Shown here: positions 32,702-44,325 of the stretch, piece after piece
Numbering within the stretch: the stretch's first letter is position 1
Layout of the letters: each line of letters starts with the position of its first letter
Assembly (NCBI GenBank): GCA_022410635.1
Contig: JAJVDF010000301.1
Span: forward strand, 933,740 to 997,739
Source of the DNA: Tretioscincus oriximinensis
Lineage: Eukaryota; Chordata; Lepidosauria; Squamata; Gymnophthalmidae
Length of the DNA stretch: 64,000 nucleotides
Direction of reading: 5' to 3'
Notes under the pieces: generated by a model
Told to the model about the DNA's origin: nothing
The model's input: the letters and a program-made list of their open reading frames with translations, nothing else
Databases searched by the model: none
Made by a program: the position numbers and the translations under genes

Positions 32702-35195
32702 TAGCAGTATCCCACGTGATAATATAAAAACACACCTATCTGCATGTCATCACACTCGGTCCTGTATTGATCACATCTTAATAAAAAGAAATACTGGTAT
32801 ATATNATGCCCACTTTAAATTGGGAATTAGAAATATTGGACCACATCCAAATAATTTTATCTTTAAATGTTCAAATGTTCAGAATATAAATGGCAATTTA
32901 ATTCCAATATAGTACAGAATGAAAATCACAAAAAAGAAATGGAAGAAATTATTAAGGAATNCTTTAATTTTAATTTAAGTGGTGAAACAGGTTTTGTAAT
33001 GGTATGGGAATGTTTTAAAGTAGTTATAAGAGGGGAATGTATGAAAAGGGATATTATCTATGGGAAACAATTCCATATGCAAAGAACAAANGTACAAAGC
33101 AAACTACATGCTTTAGAGATAAGACATAAGAGAATCCCCAACCATGAACTACTGAGAAAAATATAAAATAAAAAGATACAATTAGATGTAATGGATCAAC
33201 ATATTTTAACTTCCAAAATGAGGTATGTAAAAAATATAATAGATACATGGGATCGCATGTCTATTAGAAGATTATCTCAATACCTAGCAAACAAAAAAAG
33301 AAAGGCAACAAATAAATGAAATTAAAATAATGGATGGAAATATGACAAAAATAGAAAATGAAATTAGAGAGGTATTTGCACAATTTTATGAGAAATTATA
33401 CCAGGGACAACTGTTAGATCCAGAGTTGGACAACCTAACAATAATACAGAAATTAAATGAAAGACAGAGATTAAGATTAATTGATTTAATAATGCCAAAG
33501 GAAATTAGCCAAGTAATAAAATTGATGCAATCTCAGGTGGCCCCTGGTCTGGGTGGTCTGACTCCTCTATTTTACAAAATATTTAGTAAGGAAATTGTTC
33601 CCTTCCTTACATCATTATTCAATCAAATTCTATCTGACTATAACCTACCCCATTCTTGGTGAGAGATGGAAATTATTATTTTTCCTAAGCCAAATAAACC
33701 TATTTTTAAATTGTATCTTATCGCCCTATTAGCTTATCAAATACTGATAAGATTTTTACTAAAGTATTAGGAAATAGATTAGCAACAATGATGAACTCAT
33801 TAATCACCGATTATCAATATGGATTCATAACCAGCAGGCAAATATTTGAAATGGTTATAATAATTATTAATACAATGCTACATGCAAAAACCACCCATAA
33901 TAAATTGGCTTTATTAAAGTTGTATATAAAGTTGTATATTAAAGTTGTATATAAAGCCTTCGATTCAGTAAACCACAATGCTTTAATAAAAATATGCAAC
34001 AAAGCTCAATTAGGAGGGAAAAGACCAAGATAGATTACTTCCACATATACCTAAGGTTATATTGATTAGACATATTAATAAGGGGGAAACTATTCTCTCT
34101 GCTGAGGATTTAATGAGGCTGGAAAATAATAAGAATCATTAAAGACTTCTTTTGCCCAGTCGGGAGTTTAATTACATATATTGATTTGATTCGAATAATA
34201 GGCCAGATAGATGGCTACAGACACAACAAACTATAAATAAAATCAGACATTATAACTATAGACAATTCATTTCTGCACCCAACACAACACTAGAAAAAAA
34301 TCTATATAGAAGGCTTGCGAGACATGAAGGGGATGGGGGTGTACTTTTCAGATTAATTACAGACTACTTATATGATAACATAACATCATGGACAAATCTT
34401 TGGGTGACAGATGTGTAGTTACTGAATTAGAAATGAAATGCAAATGGGAAAGTTTGATAATATTAAAAGCTCCAGACTGAAGGAGTTTCGGTTAAAAAAA
34501 TTAAGTAGATGGCACAGGACCCCCTACCCACTTATCCCATATTATTCCAAACTTTAGACCCTATTGTTGGCATGGATGTGGGAAATATATTTACATCTAC
34601 TATGGGATGTATATATTGTATTTTGGAATACTGTTTGGGTGGAGATTCAAAATGTGCTGGGTTATGCAACACAACAAACTCTGGAACTGGTGATTTTTCA
34701 NATATATGGCAAAATTCCATATGAGGATAAGTATTTAATGGGACAACTGGTTATGGCAGCTCATTGCCCTTGGTTGGAAAGATTCCAACAAGTGACCGAT
34801 AAGCAGCTGGCAACACTATCTAGCTGATCAGATGATGGGGGATTTTTTACAGGAGAAATTTCAGATAAGTAATGTTAGATCAAATAGAATGGTGATGAAT
34901 TGGGCAAAACTCATGGTCTGCTGTCAAGCTAAGTGCTGGGTGTGTGTGTCTGAACTGCTGGCAATAATAAAATTGGTACTCAGATCATAACGATTTTGAA
35001 ATTATATGTGTTATTCTCTCTTGGGTGGGTGGGGATGAGTCAATTTTTGTTTGCGTTATTCCAAGATGGATTCCATGATTATGGGACATCTGCTATTGAG
35101 TTCTGAAGTATATATTATGTATCGATTATTACAGTTGGAACCTTATTTTATGAAACACCAATAAAATATAAATAAAAAATCTGTTAAAGGAACTT
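32702..35195 (+). pseudogene. L1-iv, degenerate ORF2 from endonuclease end to 3' tail
   Basis: Starts in the end of the endonuclease (CIDHILIKRNTGIY, GPHPNNF). The pre-RT region follows, then RT: EIREVFAQFYEKLYQGQLL, PGLGGLTPLFYKIFSKEI, a frameshifted YRPISL-like stretch, YGFITSRQIFEM and VVYKAFDSVNHNALIK. In that last block the expected catalytic Asp before KAFD is not preserved. The Asp-Asp block is deleted around 34015. The C-terminus carries SRWHRTPYPLIPYYSKL, a broken Cys/His region, and ends with AATAAAATATAAATAAAAAA. Confidence 0.8.
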
Positions 35196-35199
35196 TAAG

Positions 35200-35640
35200 C
35201 AAAAACACTGCCAAAATAAACAAGAAAGAAAAATAAATATAACTGGAATACATACCTGTAAAATAGATTTAAAAATGGAACTAAAATTACCCCACATTTA
35301 TTTTTATTGTGAATAGAACTACTGGTAAATCAGATTATCTCAAGACACAGTAGGATATAGAATGGTTCTAATGGAGCTAAAAATAAACCTTTATGCCAAT
35401 GATGCGATGGTACTTATGGGTGACCCCAAGAATGCAATACCATTTTTGAAAAATATTATACAGAAATTCCAAATTAATACAGGATTAAGTATTAACCTAA
35501 ATAAATCTGAAATTATGTTCATGAACATCCCACCAGACAAACAGAAAGTAATCCAAAGAAGTACTAATTTATGCATAGGGACTAGACATATGAGATATTT
35601 GGGAATATCATTAACAAAAAAAGCTGTGAGGACTGCACAT
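35200..35640 (+). pseudogene. L1-v, RT fragment
   Basis: Reads LKINLYANDAMVLMGDP (the Asp-Asp catalytic block with the first Asp changed to Asn), then FQINTGLSINLNKSEIMF, then MRYLGISLTKK. The fragment ends there and unrelated sequence follows to 35850. Confidence 0.78.
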
Positions 35641-35857
35641 GCAGCAGGACTTGAGCAGATACATCTGAATAAAGTCGTATGTGTGTGTCCCCCTCCCCGC
35701 AATTATAACTTATTTCTACATCCCAAAGGAATATAATTAAGCACAATCACCATCTAACATCGGCAGAGGCTCTGGTAGATCTGGACAGGTAAGATATAAC
35801 CTTTCTCTACTGCTTACTATTAAGAAAATAAGGAAGTAGGATGCTAGCTCTTCAAAC

Positions 35858-36571
35858 ATGGTGATGCAGGCAAACAATGGAGCCCCATTGCAAATTGACT
35901 ATCACAATAGAGGAGCAATTTTGGACAGTCATAGCAACCTTAAAAAAGTTCAAGAGAATGAGATAAAAGCTCTTTCTGAGATTGCTGACTTAAAAGCAGA
36001 CATAAATGAAATTAAAGCCAATCATGCTAAGTTTGATAAAGATATAAAGGACATAACTATTAATGTTAATCAATGTGACAAAGAAAATTCCAAATTAAGA
36101 AACAGTCTCATTGACGTCATCAACACATCCAAACAGAGGAACCTTAAACTATGGGGTTTATTCCAGGACATACCTTCAAAAGACCTTTTATCAAAATATT
36201 ATAGTGGCTACAAGGACTCAATATAGGAATTCAAGACTCTGATATAGAACAAGCTCACTGGCTTCCGCTTCCAAAAAAACCAGCAGCTAACCAAGCAAAA
36301 GATGTTATTGTTGTCTTTTTATCCTAACGTAAAAAGGGATATATATTTAATTGTACTAAATATATATATTGTACTAAAATATGAGCAGGAAAAGGTGCAT
36401 GCATTGTGTGATTTAGCTCCCGAGATGTTCCTTGAAAAGGCAAAACTGATTCCTTATGCCAATATCTTAATTTNGGAGGGGAGAAAAATAATGTGGGGAT
36501 TCCCTGCTGTTTATGAAAATGGTAATTTATATACAGCAAGAACCCCAGAAGAAGCAAAAAACTATTGTTGA
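35858..36571 (+). pseudogene. L1-vi ORF1 (RNA-binding protein)
   Basis: L1 ORF1p is the trimeric RNA chaperone of the L1 particle. The first part (122 codons from ATG 35858) is a coiled coil of about residues 35-95, rich in Lys/Glu/Ile heptads (ADINEIKANHAKFDKDIKD), followed by SKQRNLKLWGLFQDIP, the beginning of the RRM. After a stop near 36224 and a frame change the CTD follows: GRKIMWGFPAVYENG and YTARTPEEAKNYC, the typical F/YxxPEEAxxF-like ending. Together this identifies a near full-length L1. Stops and frameshifts make it nonfunctional. Confidence 0.78.
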
Positions 36572-37649
36572 ACTTACATATTCCTGAAGAAAAGTTTCCT
36601 CCACAACATAGCCAGATTAACCCTGATATGAGACAGTTAACTACCTATGCAGCAGCAATGGCACTCCATCCAAATGTACAGGTAAGAACTTTGTGTTTCC
36701 AGATGAAGAAACCAAACTGCAAATAATTGATGTTGGTATCATTCAGACGCATATAATAGAGGAATTAAATAATGGGTATTGTTATCAATAGACTTATGAT
36801 TTGTAGATCTATAGGATTTAGTTTTTTGAAGCTGATTATTACTAGCAGCAGGTTACCCTTCATTTCTGGTATAGATGCTCAGACACATAGACCTCTATGT
36901 GTTTTTTGTTTTTTCTGTTTGGTTTTTTCTTTTGCCTTTCTCTTTCTCTCTCTCTTTGTTGTNCGTTTGGTATCTATAGCCTTGGTTTTGAAATTTATTT
37001 TATTTTTCTCTCCAGTTTGGGAAAGGAAATCTGGCTATGGTTTTTTAGACAAAACTATTGTAATAAAAATTATGCATTTATAATGAAATTTACAATGTAA
37101 CTTATTTAAATCATGTTGAAATGTATTTCAGTTAATGTCAGTGGGTTGACCTCTCCCCCCACAAGTTTAAAATTATTGAGCTACTAAAAATGGAAAATCC
37201 ATCTTTACAAATAGCTTTGTCCCATACAAGGTGGCAAAAATCATATGAATCCAAGAATNTTAATAACACAAGGGGCATAGCTATCTTGGTGGAACAAAGT
37301 GTGCAATACCAATTAATTAGCCAGCATAAAGATAAATCAGGCCAATGGGTGCACATAAATATTATAATTAATTCTCAGCATCTGTCATTGGATCACTATA
37401 CTATTCCAATACACAACAGAAAAGATTCTTTAAAAAAGCATTTCATAAAATCAACAACTATGCAAACAGGCAAACTAATTATTGCAGTGGATTTAAATAT
37501 AGATACTTATAGTCATAATTTTCAAAATCGCAATTGTAATAATGTATTCTTACAACAATGGAACTTGATCAATATATGTATGACCAATCGAGTAATGTCC
37601 CCAGGCAGAATATAAAAACACATATATGGAACACAGAATATAAAAAGAC

Positions 37650-37810
37650 ACCATACATGGTCATGCAGCTAAAAAAAAAATGCTAGCATTTTATGNCCTA
37701 AATTTAAGCTGGGGTCTTTAGAAATTTCANACCATACATGGTCATGCAGCTAAAAAAAATGCTGGCATTTTATGCCCTAAATTTAAGCTGGGTTCTTTAG
37801 AAATTTCAGA
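37650..37810 (+). repeat. 81-bp tandem duplication in L1-vi
   Basis: The block starting ACCATACATGGTCATGCAGC at 37650 is repeated from 37731 with few changes (length of an A-run, one N). It is a local duplication within the L1, not a feature of the other copies. Confidence 0.85.
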
Positions 37811-38365
37811 CCATACACTAATAATTTTTTCTTTATATGTGAAATTGGAATGCCCACAATATAAATGGAGATTCAATCCAAATATAATACAAAATAAAAA
37901 TCAAAAAAGGAAATGGAAACAGTTATCAATGAATTCTTTACTTTGAATTTGAATGGAGACACAAGTTTAATTATTGTATGGGAATGTTTTAAGGCTTTTA
38001 TAAGAGGGGAATGTATAAAAAGATTCAGAATATATCGAAGACAAGTCCCTTTGCAAAAAACAAATCTACAGAGAGAATTATATAATTTGGAACTTAGACA
38101 TAGAACTGTACACAATCAAGCCATTCTTAGACAAATGGAAGATAAAAAAAATGCAGATTGATATAATGGAGCAACAAACCTCAAGTGCTAAAATGATGTA
38201 TGTTAAAAAATACTATAGATAAATGGGACAGAAAGTCATTCAAAAGTAAGTTGAGGTATTTAACTAATAAACAAGAAAGGAAATACATAAATGAAATAAA
38301 AAAGTTTGATGGAACCAAAACAAGAGACCCGAACGAAATAAGAGACATTTGCATTAACAAGAATC

Positions 38366-38545
38366 ATAGAATCATGGCATTGGAAGGGACCTCCAGGGTC
38401 ATCGGGTCCAACCCCCTGCTCAATGCAGGACTCATTAAACCATCCCAGACAAATGACTGTCCAGTTTCTGTTTAAAGACTTCCAGTGAAGATGAACTCAC
38501 CACCACCTGTGTCAAACTGTTCCACTGGTTTATCACCCTGACTTG
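38366..38545 (-). mobile_element. CR1-like LINE 3' end inserted in L1-vi
   Basis: Opens with AATCATAGAATCATGGCATT, the reverse of the ATTCTATGATT repeats that end CR1, then GGAAGGGACCTCCAGGGTCA, CAACCCCCTGCTCAATGCAG and so on. The orientation is therefore minus. The L1 frame stops before it and resumes after it with DLDPLISDLNIS. Confidence 0.8.
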
Positions 38546-39593
38546 CATATATTGAGGCCAAGATTTGGATCCATTAATTAGCGATCTAAATATAAGTCAA
38601 AAACTAAATGAAAGNCAATGTGTAGAATAAATTTACTTAACAGTTGAGGATATCTATCAAGTTAATTCATCGATGAGACCAAATGCAGCTCCTGGAATGG
38701 ACGGAGTGACCCCTTTGTTCTATAAAATGTTTAGTAAAGAAATAGCTCCATTTTTGGCAACACTCTTTTACCAAACATCAAACTAAAATTTACTACCATC
38801 ATGGAGAGAGGCCTAGATTATCATTTTATTAAAACCAAACAAACCTATGGAAGAACCAGGCTCATAACATCTTATAAACTTGCCAATTACTGATTATACA
38901 AATACTGATTATATTTTTTTACAAAAATACTGGCAAATNATTTGAGGATAATGATGGGCTCTTTAATAGGGTCAAACTGGAAGTATTATCCACTCTTGCA
39001 ATTGTATTTCATTAATACATATGAAATGGACAAAGCAAAGGTTAAAATTTGTGGTCCAATAAAAACATCAATAATGGTATGGAAAAAATGGCAACCATTA
39101 ATTCTTAATAGGAATTCAAAGTTAAATATAATTTTGTCTATTAACAACCAATCCACAGTTACTACTAAAGAGAGCTATGATAAATTATATACTACCAATA
39201 TTTATACATTAGAACAATTTCATAATACCAATGGGACCACAGTTTCAAGAAATCAAATTTTAGAAATAATTGGAAATCATAATTGGCTGACTGCCAATAA
39301 TACTATAAATTATTTAGCAACTCAAAATATTAGAAACCTCCGAACTACTGAATATAACCAATGGGAAAAATTATTAAAAGAAATTTAGAAGACATTGGGA
39401 ATATTTATAGACTATTAATTGGGATGAAAGTGAAACAACCAAGAGATCAATTGAAATGGCATCAAAAAGCTAAGAAAGGGTGATGAATGAATATTTACAG
39501 AACATAACAAAGCAAAAATACAATAGAGTTAAGGAAAAATGCATCACTCTGTGGTATAGAACCCCTGCCCAACTAACATATATGAATATGAGT

Positions 39594-39718
39594 AGTTTTT
39601 ATATAATTAATCTTGTATTTTATATTTTGTACTATATTGTGAGCCACCCAGAGCTCTTTGTGGGGTGGGCGGGATATAAATTCAATAGTAAAGTAGTAGT
39701 AAAATAAATAATAATAGC
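39594..39718 (+). repeat. SINE-tail fragment in L1-vi
   Basis: Contains GTGAGCCACCCAGAGCTCTT, GGGGTGGGCGGGATATAAAT and a (TA/AAT)n end. It shares its layout with the SINE tail at 12066-12125. Removing it reunites L1 sequence on both sides. Confidence 0.6.
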
Positions 39719-40240
39719 ACTCCCATGGGTTGGCACTGTAATATTGAAAGAGGGGATTATATCCATCTTGGTGGAATTGTCAAGAAGTCCAAACATATTG
39801 GTTAGTGATACAAAGAATTATAGCAAATAATTCTTTGGTCTCAGTGCCATAGATAAATATCTTTATGAGCAATTAATAACAGCGGCTCACCTTCTCAGAA
39901 CATATGGCTGGAAGGATTCATCAAGATGGACTGTACACTATTGGCAGAAATAATTAATAGAACTCATGCTTTGAATTAATAGGCGAGAAAAGAATATTCT
40001 ACATGAAACTGAAGCAAACATTAGATCATAAACACAAATGGACTAAATTGATCCTATATTTTGTAGAAAGAGGTCAAGGATCCTCATGGGACATTGTGTG
40101 TAAACAAATATTTCCTTTAATGCATAAATGGATATAATTTTTTTTGTTGTCAAGGGGAGGGAGGGCGGTTGGGTTTTTTGGTTTATGTTTAAATAACTGT
40201 TATTTAAATAAAAATAAATAAATAACTGAAGTAAAAAAAA

Positions 40241-40718
40241 AAGTATCAAAAAGCTTGAGCAAGTGAATACCAAAAACATTTGTAAAAACATCAAAAACAC
40301 GTTAAAAAAAGGAATAAGAAAAAGTTATCTAATTTATCTAATATTCAAGCAGCAAAAATTATTACTCTTCCAAAAATACTCTCATTCCAAATGTTTCCAC
40401 AATTAATAGCCAACAAAGTAATAATAAAATGAGATAAACATATTTTGAATTGGCTTCAGAGAACACGAAAGAGTCATATTAAAAAAGAATTCTTATACTC
40501 ACTTATAGACAATGGGGGTTGGAGTCATCCCTGACTACAAATTTGTTATGATGCAGTTGCATTGACATGGCTTATAGATTTAGAATGCACGTACTATAAA
40601 AAATGGGTGTTCTACCATAAGTGTAGAACATATTATTTACCAATGCAAAGATATTTCTGTCATTCATGCAAAATGGACAAAACATAAAATAGATAAACTA
40701 TATGAGACATTTAGAAAT
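40241..40718 (+). pseudogene. L1-vii, left part
   Basis: Degraded L1 ORF2 after the RT core (an RKSHIKKEFLYSLIDNGGW segment, then QRYFCHSCKMDK). It is interrupted by YR copy B after AAAT at 40715-40718. The right part lies at about 44326-45245. Confidence 0.7.
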
Positions 40719-40929
40719 CGACTTACCAGACCTGGCTGGGATGGTGGCGGGAGTTGCTGCCGGTGGCTGGAGGGAGCCCGTCTAGGACTCACGCCTCCAT
40801 CTCGTTGCCCAGGAAGTGGGCGATGGGATGTGACGTGCTGGCCTGTGACGGGCAGGGGCGAGTGGGTATATAACCCGCCTTGCCCCTCCCATCTCCCTCA
40901 TTTGCCGGTGTAGCGTTCATCACATATGC

Positions 40930-41235
40930 CATCGTTCATCACATATGGCTGACTACCGTCCCCCAACCTGCAGCCACCGCCCCAGCCAGTGAGTTCAAGA
41001 AGCACGTAGGGGCGAGACCATCCTTCAAGAGGCCATTTTGTTGGGAATTCAATAATGGCCACTGCATCAGGGTGGGCTGTAAATACGAACATGTGTGTAA
41101 TAAATGTGGGGGGCAGCATCTAGGACCCACTGCAAGGAAGGTAATGGTTTCTTTAGGGTTGGGAAGTCCAACTGGCCATATGCGGGCAAAAAGGAGGGCC
41201 CTCCAGGGGGGGAATCACTCTGGCTGCTGCTAAGG
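40930..41235 (+). pseudogene. Gag C-terminus of copy B
   Basis: Begins IVHHIWLTTVPQP, matching copy A (IIHHIWLTTV). It contains a zinc finger CWEFNNGHCIRVGCKYEH spaced C-x7-C-x4-C-x3-H, followed at once by VCNKCGGQHLGPTAR, a second possible metal-binding cluster. This is a CCCH-like layout, unlike the CCHC knuckle of retroviral gag. The N-terminal part of gag is deleted. Confidence 0.72.
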
Positions 41236-41429
41236 CATGACTCACTTCCCATTTTTTACGCACTCTGGCCCCTTCCCCAATAGAACGCACCCACTTAAGG
41301 CTGGATATTTAGCATCTGGGTTTACCTTTGGCTTCAGGATCCCTGCTATGTGCTCTAACCAAGTATCAGACTGCAACAACCTCAAATCATTGTGGCTACA
41401 GCCCGAGATCTTAGCAGGAAAAATACAAA

Positions 41430-42560
41430 AGGAGTGTTCCCTGGGTAGAGTTGCCGGCCCCTTTGCTGATTGCCCTCTCCCCAACCTTAGGGTTTCCCCC
41501 CTTGGTGTTGTTCCTAAAAAGACACGAGGNGAGTTCAGGCTCATATATCATTTATCCTATCCCCATGGTTCGAGCATGAATGATGGCATCGATCCTGCAT
41601 TGTGCAGGGTCAAGTATGCCACCATTGATGTAGCCGTGAACTTGGTAAAAGAGTGCGGCTAGGGAGCCCTAATGGCAAAGTGTGACATCAAGTTGGCCTT
41701 CAGACTGCTCCCCATACACTCTGATGATTTTCACCTCCTGGGTTTCAAATTTGATGGCCACTGGTACGTGGACAAGACGATGCCCATGGGCTGCTCGATA
41801 GCCTGTGCCGCATTTGAGGCGTTCAGTACCTTTCTTGAATGGGAAGTTAAACAGAGATCCCCATATCCATCACCCATTACCTAGACGACTTCCTTTTTAT
41901 AGGGCGACAAGATACAGATCAATGCCAGCAGCTGTTAACTACATTTCAAGGGCTGNCACAGGAATTAGGGGTTCCCTTGGCCCGGGATAAGACTGAGGGC
42001 CCAACAGCCGAGGTGATTTTCCTAGGGATCACGCTGGATACAATTAAAGGGGAATCTAGGCTTCCGGCTGACAAATTAGACAGGNTTAAGGGCCTTATTG
42101 TAGACATGTTAGTGCGAAACAAGGTAACGCTGAAGACATGCAGGTGCTGTTGGGTCACCTCAATTTCGCATGTCGGGTGGTGCGTGGGCAGGCTTTCTGC
42201 ACTAGGTTGGCTCATTCCACAAAAGGGATAGCAGCCCCACATCATCACATCCAGGTCACGAAGGGCATCAAACAGGATTTGAGGGTCTGGGAACAATTCT
42301 TGTCCCATTACAATGGTGTTTCGGTCTGGCTTACCCCGCTGGTACCGGGGCAGGGCTTGCAAATATTTTCGGATGCCGCTGGGGGCATTGGATTCGGCTT
42401 ATACTATCAGGGGCGATGGTGTGCCCAGGCGTGGCCCGAGGACTGGTTGTCCTACGGGATATGCAGGGACCTCACCTTCCTGGAATTCTTTCCCATCTTG
42501 GTGGCAGTAACATTATGGGAAGATATCTTCAATAACAAACAAGTAACTTTTTGGTGCAAT
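41430..42560 (+). pseudogene. Reverse transcriptase / RNase H of copy B
   Basis: RT reads LRVSPLGVVPKK, FRLIYHLSYPHGSS, then KCDIKLAFRLLPIH with the catalytic Asp at 41684-41686, KTMPMGCSIACAAFE, and YLDD at 41878-41889 with both Asp residues. A TAG near 41660 and frameshifts near 41880 and 42130 break it. RNase H begins KQDLRVWEQFL and reads QIFSDAAGGIGFGLYYQG with its catalytic Asp. After VTFWCNN a deletion joins it to the recombinase start. Ancestral activity is plausible; present activity is not. Confidence 0.8.
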
Positions 42561-42599
42561 AACGTGGCAGTGGGAGATCGAAGGCTCAAGCAGGGGAAG

Positions 42600-43415
42600 A
42601 TTCAGAGAGCAGACAATTCTCTTGTACCTGGCTCACCTGTGTGCGTCAGGCCGGGCAACTAAAACTATTAAGATTCATAGAATCATAGAGTCGGAAGGGA
42701 CCTCCAGGGTCATCGGGTCCAACCCCTTGCTCGATNCAGGATTCATTAAACCATCCCACTTGGCTGCCATTCAATTTTGGGCTAATGCAATGGGCTGCCC
42801 AACGGCATGTGGGTCATTTCTTGCCAAAAGAGTGGTCGCAGGTTGGGCTAGGGCTTCCCCCCCAGTAAAGGACACGAGGCGCCCAGTTCTTTATTCAGAC
42901 CTGGGGAACATGGTGGCTCTTCTCCCCCGTCTGTGTAGCAGCAAGTTTGAAGCCTCTCTCTTTGGCTCCGCATTTACGTTGATGTTTTTGGGTATGTTCA
43001 GGCTGGTCGATATCATCTCAAGGGCAAGGGATTCCGGTCCTGCCACAGTGCAGTGCGAGGATGTTACCCTTAGCAATACCGGTGTATCCATAGTCTTAAG
43101 GAGATCCAAGACAGACCAGGAGGGCAGAGGTACCCTCATACGCCTGTTACCCGTTCAAGGACCGGGCTCTTGGCCATCAGGCCAAAATGCCCCAGGCCTC
43201 TTCTTATACATGACAATGGGGCTTACCTGTCACGTTACCAGGCCATCTCTGTCATGAGNTTGGCTCTAGAGCAACTGGGACTGCCTCCTGGGGAATTTGT
43301 CTTGCATTTTTTCAGGACACTAGGGGTGCCCAGGGCAGGGATCCAAGCGATAGGGAGATGGTGCTCCCAGGCATATCAAGGGTACATGAGGGAGGGCGGA
43401 ACAAACAAAATGTGA
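42600..43415 (+). pseudogene. Tyrosine recombinase of copy B
   Basis: The N-terminal domain YLAHLCASGRATKTIKIH is followed by an 81-bp CR1 insertion, then LAAIQFWANAMGC. The catalytic domain keeps FRLVDI (first Arg), LRRSKTDQEG (Lys), HFFRT (His and Arg; Arg codon 43314-43316), IGRWCSQAYQGYMR (Trp and the nucleophilic Tyr, codon 43383-43385). A frameshift separates the Arg-I part (to 43257) from the His-Arg-Tyr part. The full R-K-HxxR-W-Y set is therefore visible by eye, which supports the classification of the family. Confidence 0.82.
42679..42759 (-). mobile_element. 81-bp CR1 fragment inside the copy B recombinase
   Basis: AGAATCATAGAGTCGGAAGG, GACCTCCAGGGTCATCGGGT, CAACCCCTTGCTCGAT: the same repeat as at 38366. 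Its length is exactly 27 codons without a stop, so the recombinase frame continues through it. Confidence 0.8.
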
Positions 43416-43486
43416 AGCTGGCCTTTGGATTTACTAACGGTTAAGTTTTTGTTTTCACTGTTTTTTATTATTAATAGCCCAGGTTT

Positions 43487-44046
43487 GCCGTATCTGGATT
43501 GTGGGGCATAGCATCGTCTACTGTGCCGGGAAATATGCCACTGCATCATGCAGGACCCGTGATATGGTACTGCCAGTTGGGANGAAAGTTTACTGGATGG
43601 GGCAACGTGGCATGAGGTGGCGGTAGCTGTACCCACTGCTATGTACGAGCATAGAGTGGTGGGGAGCCCCCGATGCTATCGTCCTGCAGCTCAGTNAGAA
43701 TGAACTTACAGAAATGAAGAGCATCCAGTTGCTGCATATTATCCTGGCAGATCTAGAAAAGTTGGCAGTGCTGATGACGAACACCAAGTTGGTATGGTCC
43801 CAGCTGCTGTTTCGTTTACAGTGGAGAGGCGTGCCTGACCCCAACAAGGTGAACTATGCCAGGCNCAAGATAAACACCAGGATTGTGAGCAAGGTACTAC
43901 AGGCCGGTGGGATGGCAATTTACCACAAGGCATTCACATCACAAGCAATCCACTTATTCAGGTCAGACGGGGTACACATGTTGGAGGCGGGCATGCAGGC
44001 ATGGCTTGAGAACGTCCAGGAGGCCCTTCTGGAATGTCTGTTGTAA
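43487..44046 (+). pseudogene. SGNH-hydrolase-like domain of copy B
   Basis: Same frame as in copy A. Block I WIVGHSIVYCAGK has Ser at 43510-43512; block V is FRSDGVHMLEAG. Block III is degraded (LQLS-NE, one N). One in-frame stop (TAG near 43624). The length to the stop, about 185 codons, is the size of a compact SGNH fold. Confidence 0.78.
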
Positions 44047-44325
44047 TAGGATGTGGCTGGCGGAGAGCATTAATGCTCTTGTGGTGGTGGGCGCACCTTG
44101 GCAGGGGAAAGAGGAGTCATAAAAGCTTCATACAGGTAACCATGTGACTACNTCATAGTTTAGGGGCCCTTCTTAAAAGGGTTCTGAGCTTGTATGTCTA
44201 CCCTTGGGTAGGGTGGGGNCAATGCAAGCTTGGAGTCATTGAGGTGGGCTGTACACGGGAATAATCCATGAGAGCCCATCTAGCCTCAATGATCCNTTGG
44301 TTAGTACCCAACAANGCCAGGGCCG
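44047..44325 (+). other. Partial 3' UTR of copy B
   Basis: Shares GGATGTGGCTGGCGGAGAGC, GGGGCCCTTCTTAAAAGGGT and GGAGTCATTGAGGTGGGCTG with the other copies. After about 44325 the sequence is L1, so the last 400 bases of the UTR are missing. Confidence 0.65.

Larger units (their letters stand above)
37110..40240 (+). pseudogene. L1-vi ORF2, degenerate
   Basis: Begins at VNVSGLTSPHKFKIIELLK, the endonuclease start, then ALSHTRWQ and KLIIAVDLNID. An 81-bp duplication lies at 37650-37810. The region before RT, DKWDRKSFKSKLRYLTNKQE, is cut by a CR1 fragment (38366-38545). RT shows PNAAPGMDGVTPLFYKMF; the rest of the palm is deleted near 38940. C-terminal parts include IMVWKKWQPLILN and WHCNIERGDYIHL, and a SINE tail (39594-39718) lies just before the latter. 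The 3' end is AAATAAAAATAAATAAATAA at about 40210. Confidence 0.78.
40719..44325 (+). mobile_element. YR (Ngaro-like) retrotransposon copy B, internally deleted
   Basis: Left junction AAAT followed by CGACTTACCAG, in L1-vii. The leader (TATATAA at 40867) passes directly into the end of gag, so hairpin, donor and arrays are deleted; a repeated CGTTCATCACATATG (40914 and 40933) marks the junction. RT, RNase H, recombinase and hydrolase follow. The 3' UTR stops early near 44325, so the right end is not present or not recognisable. Catalytic residues are better kept than in copy A. A CR1 fragment lies inside the recombinase. Confidence 0.78.
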
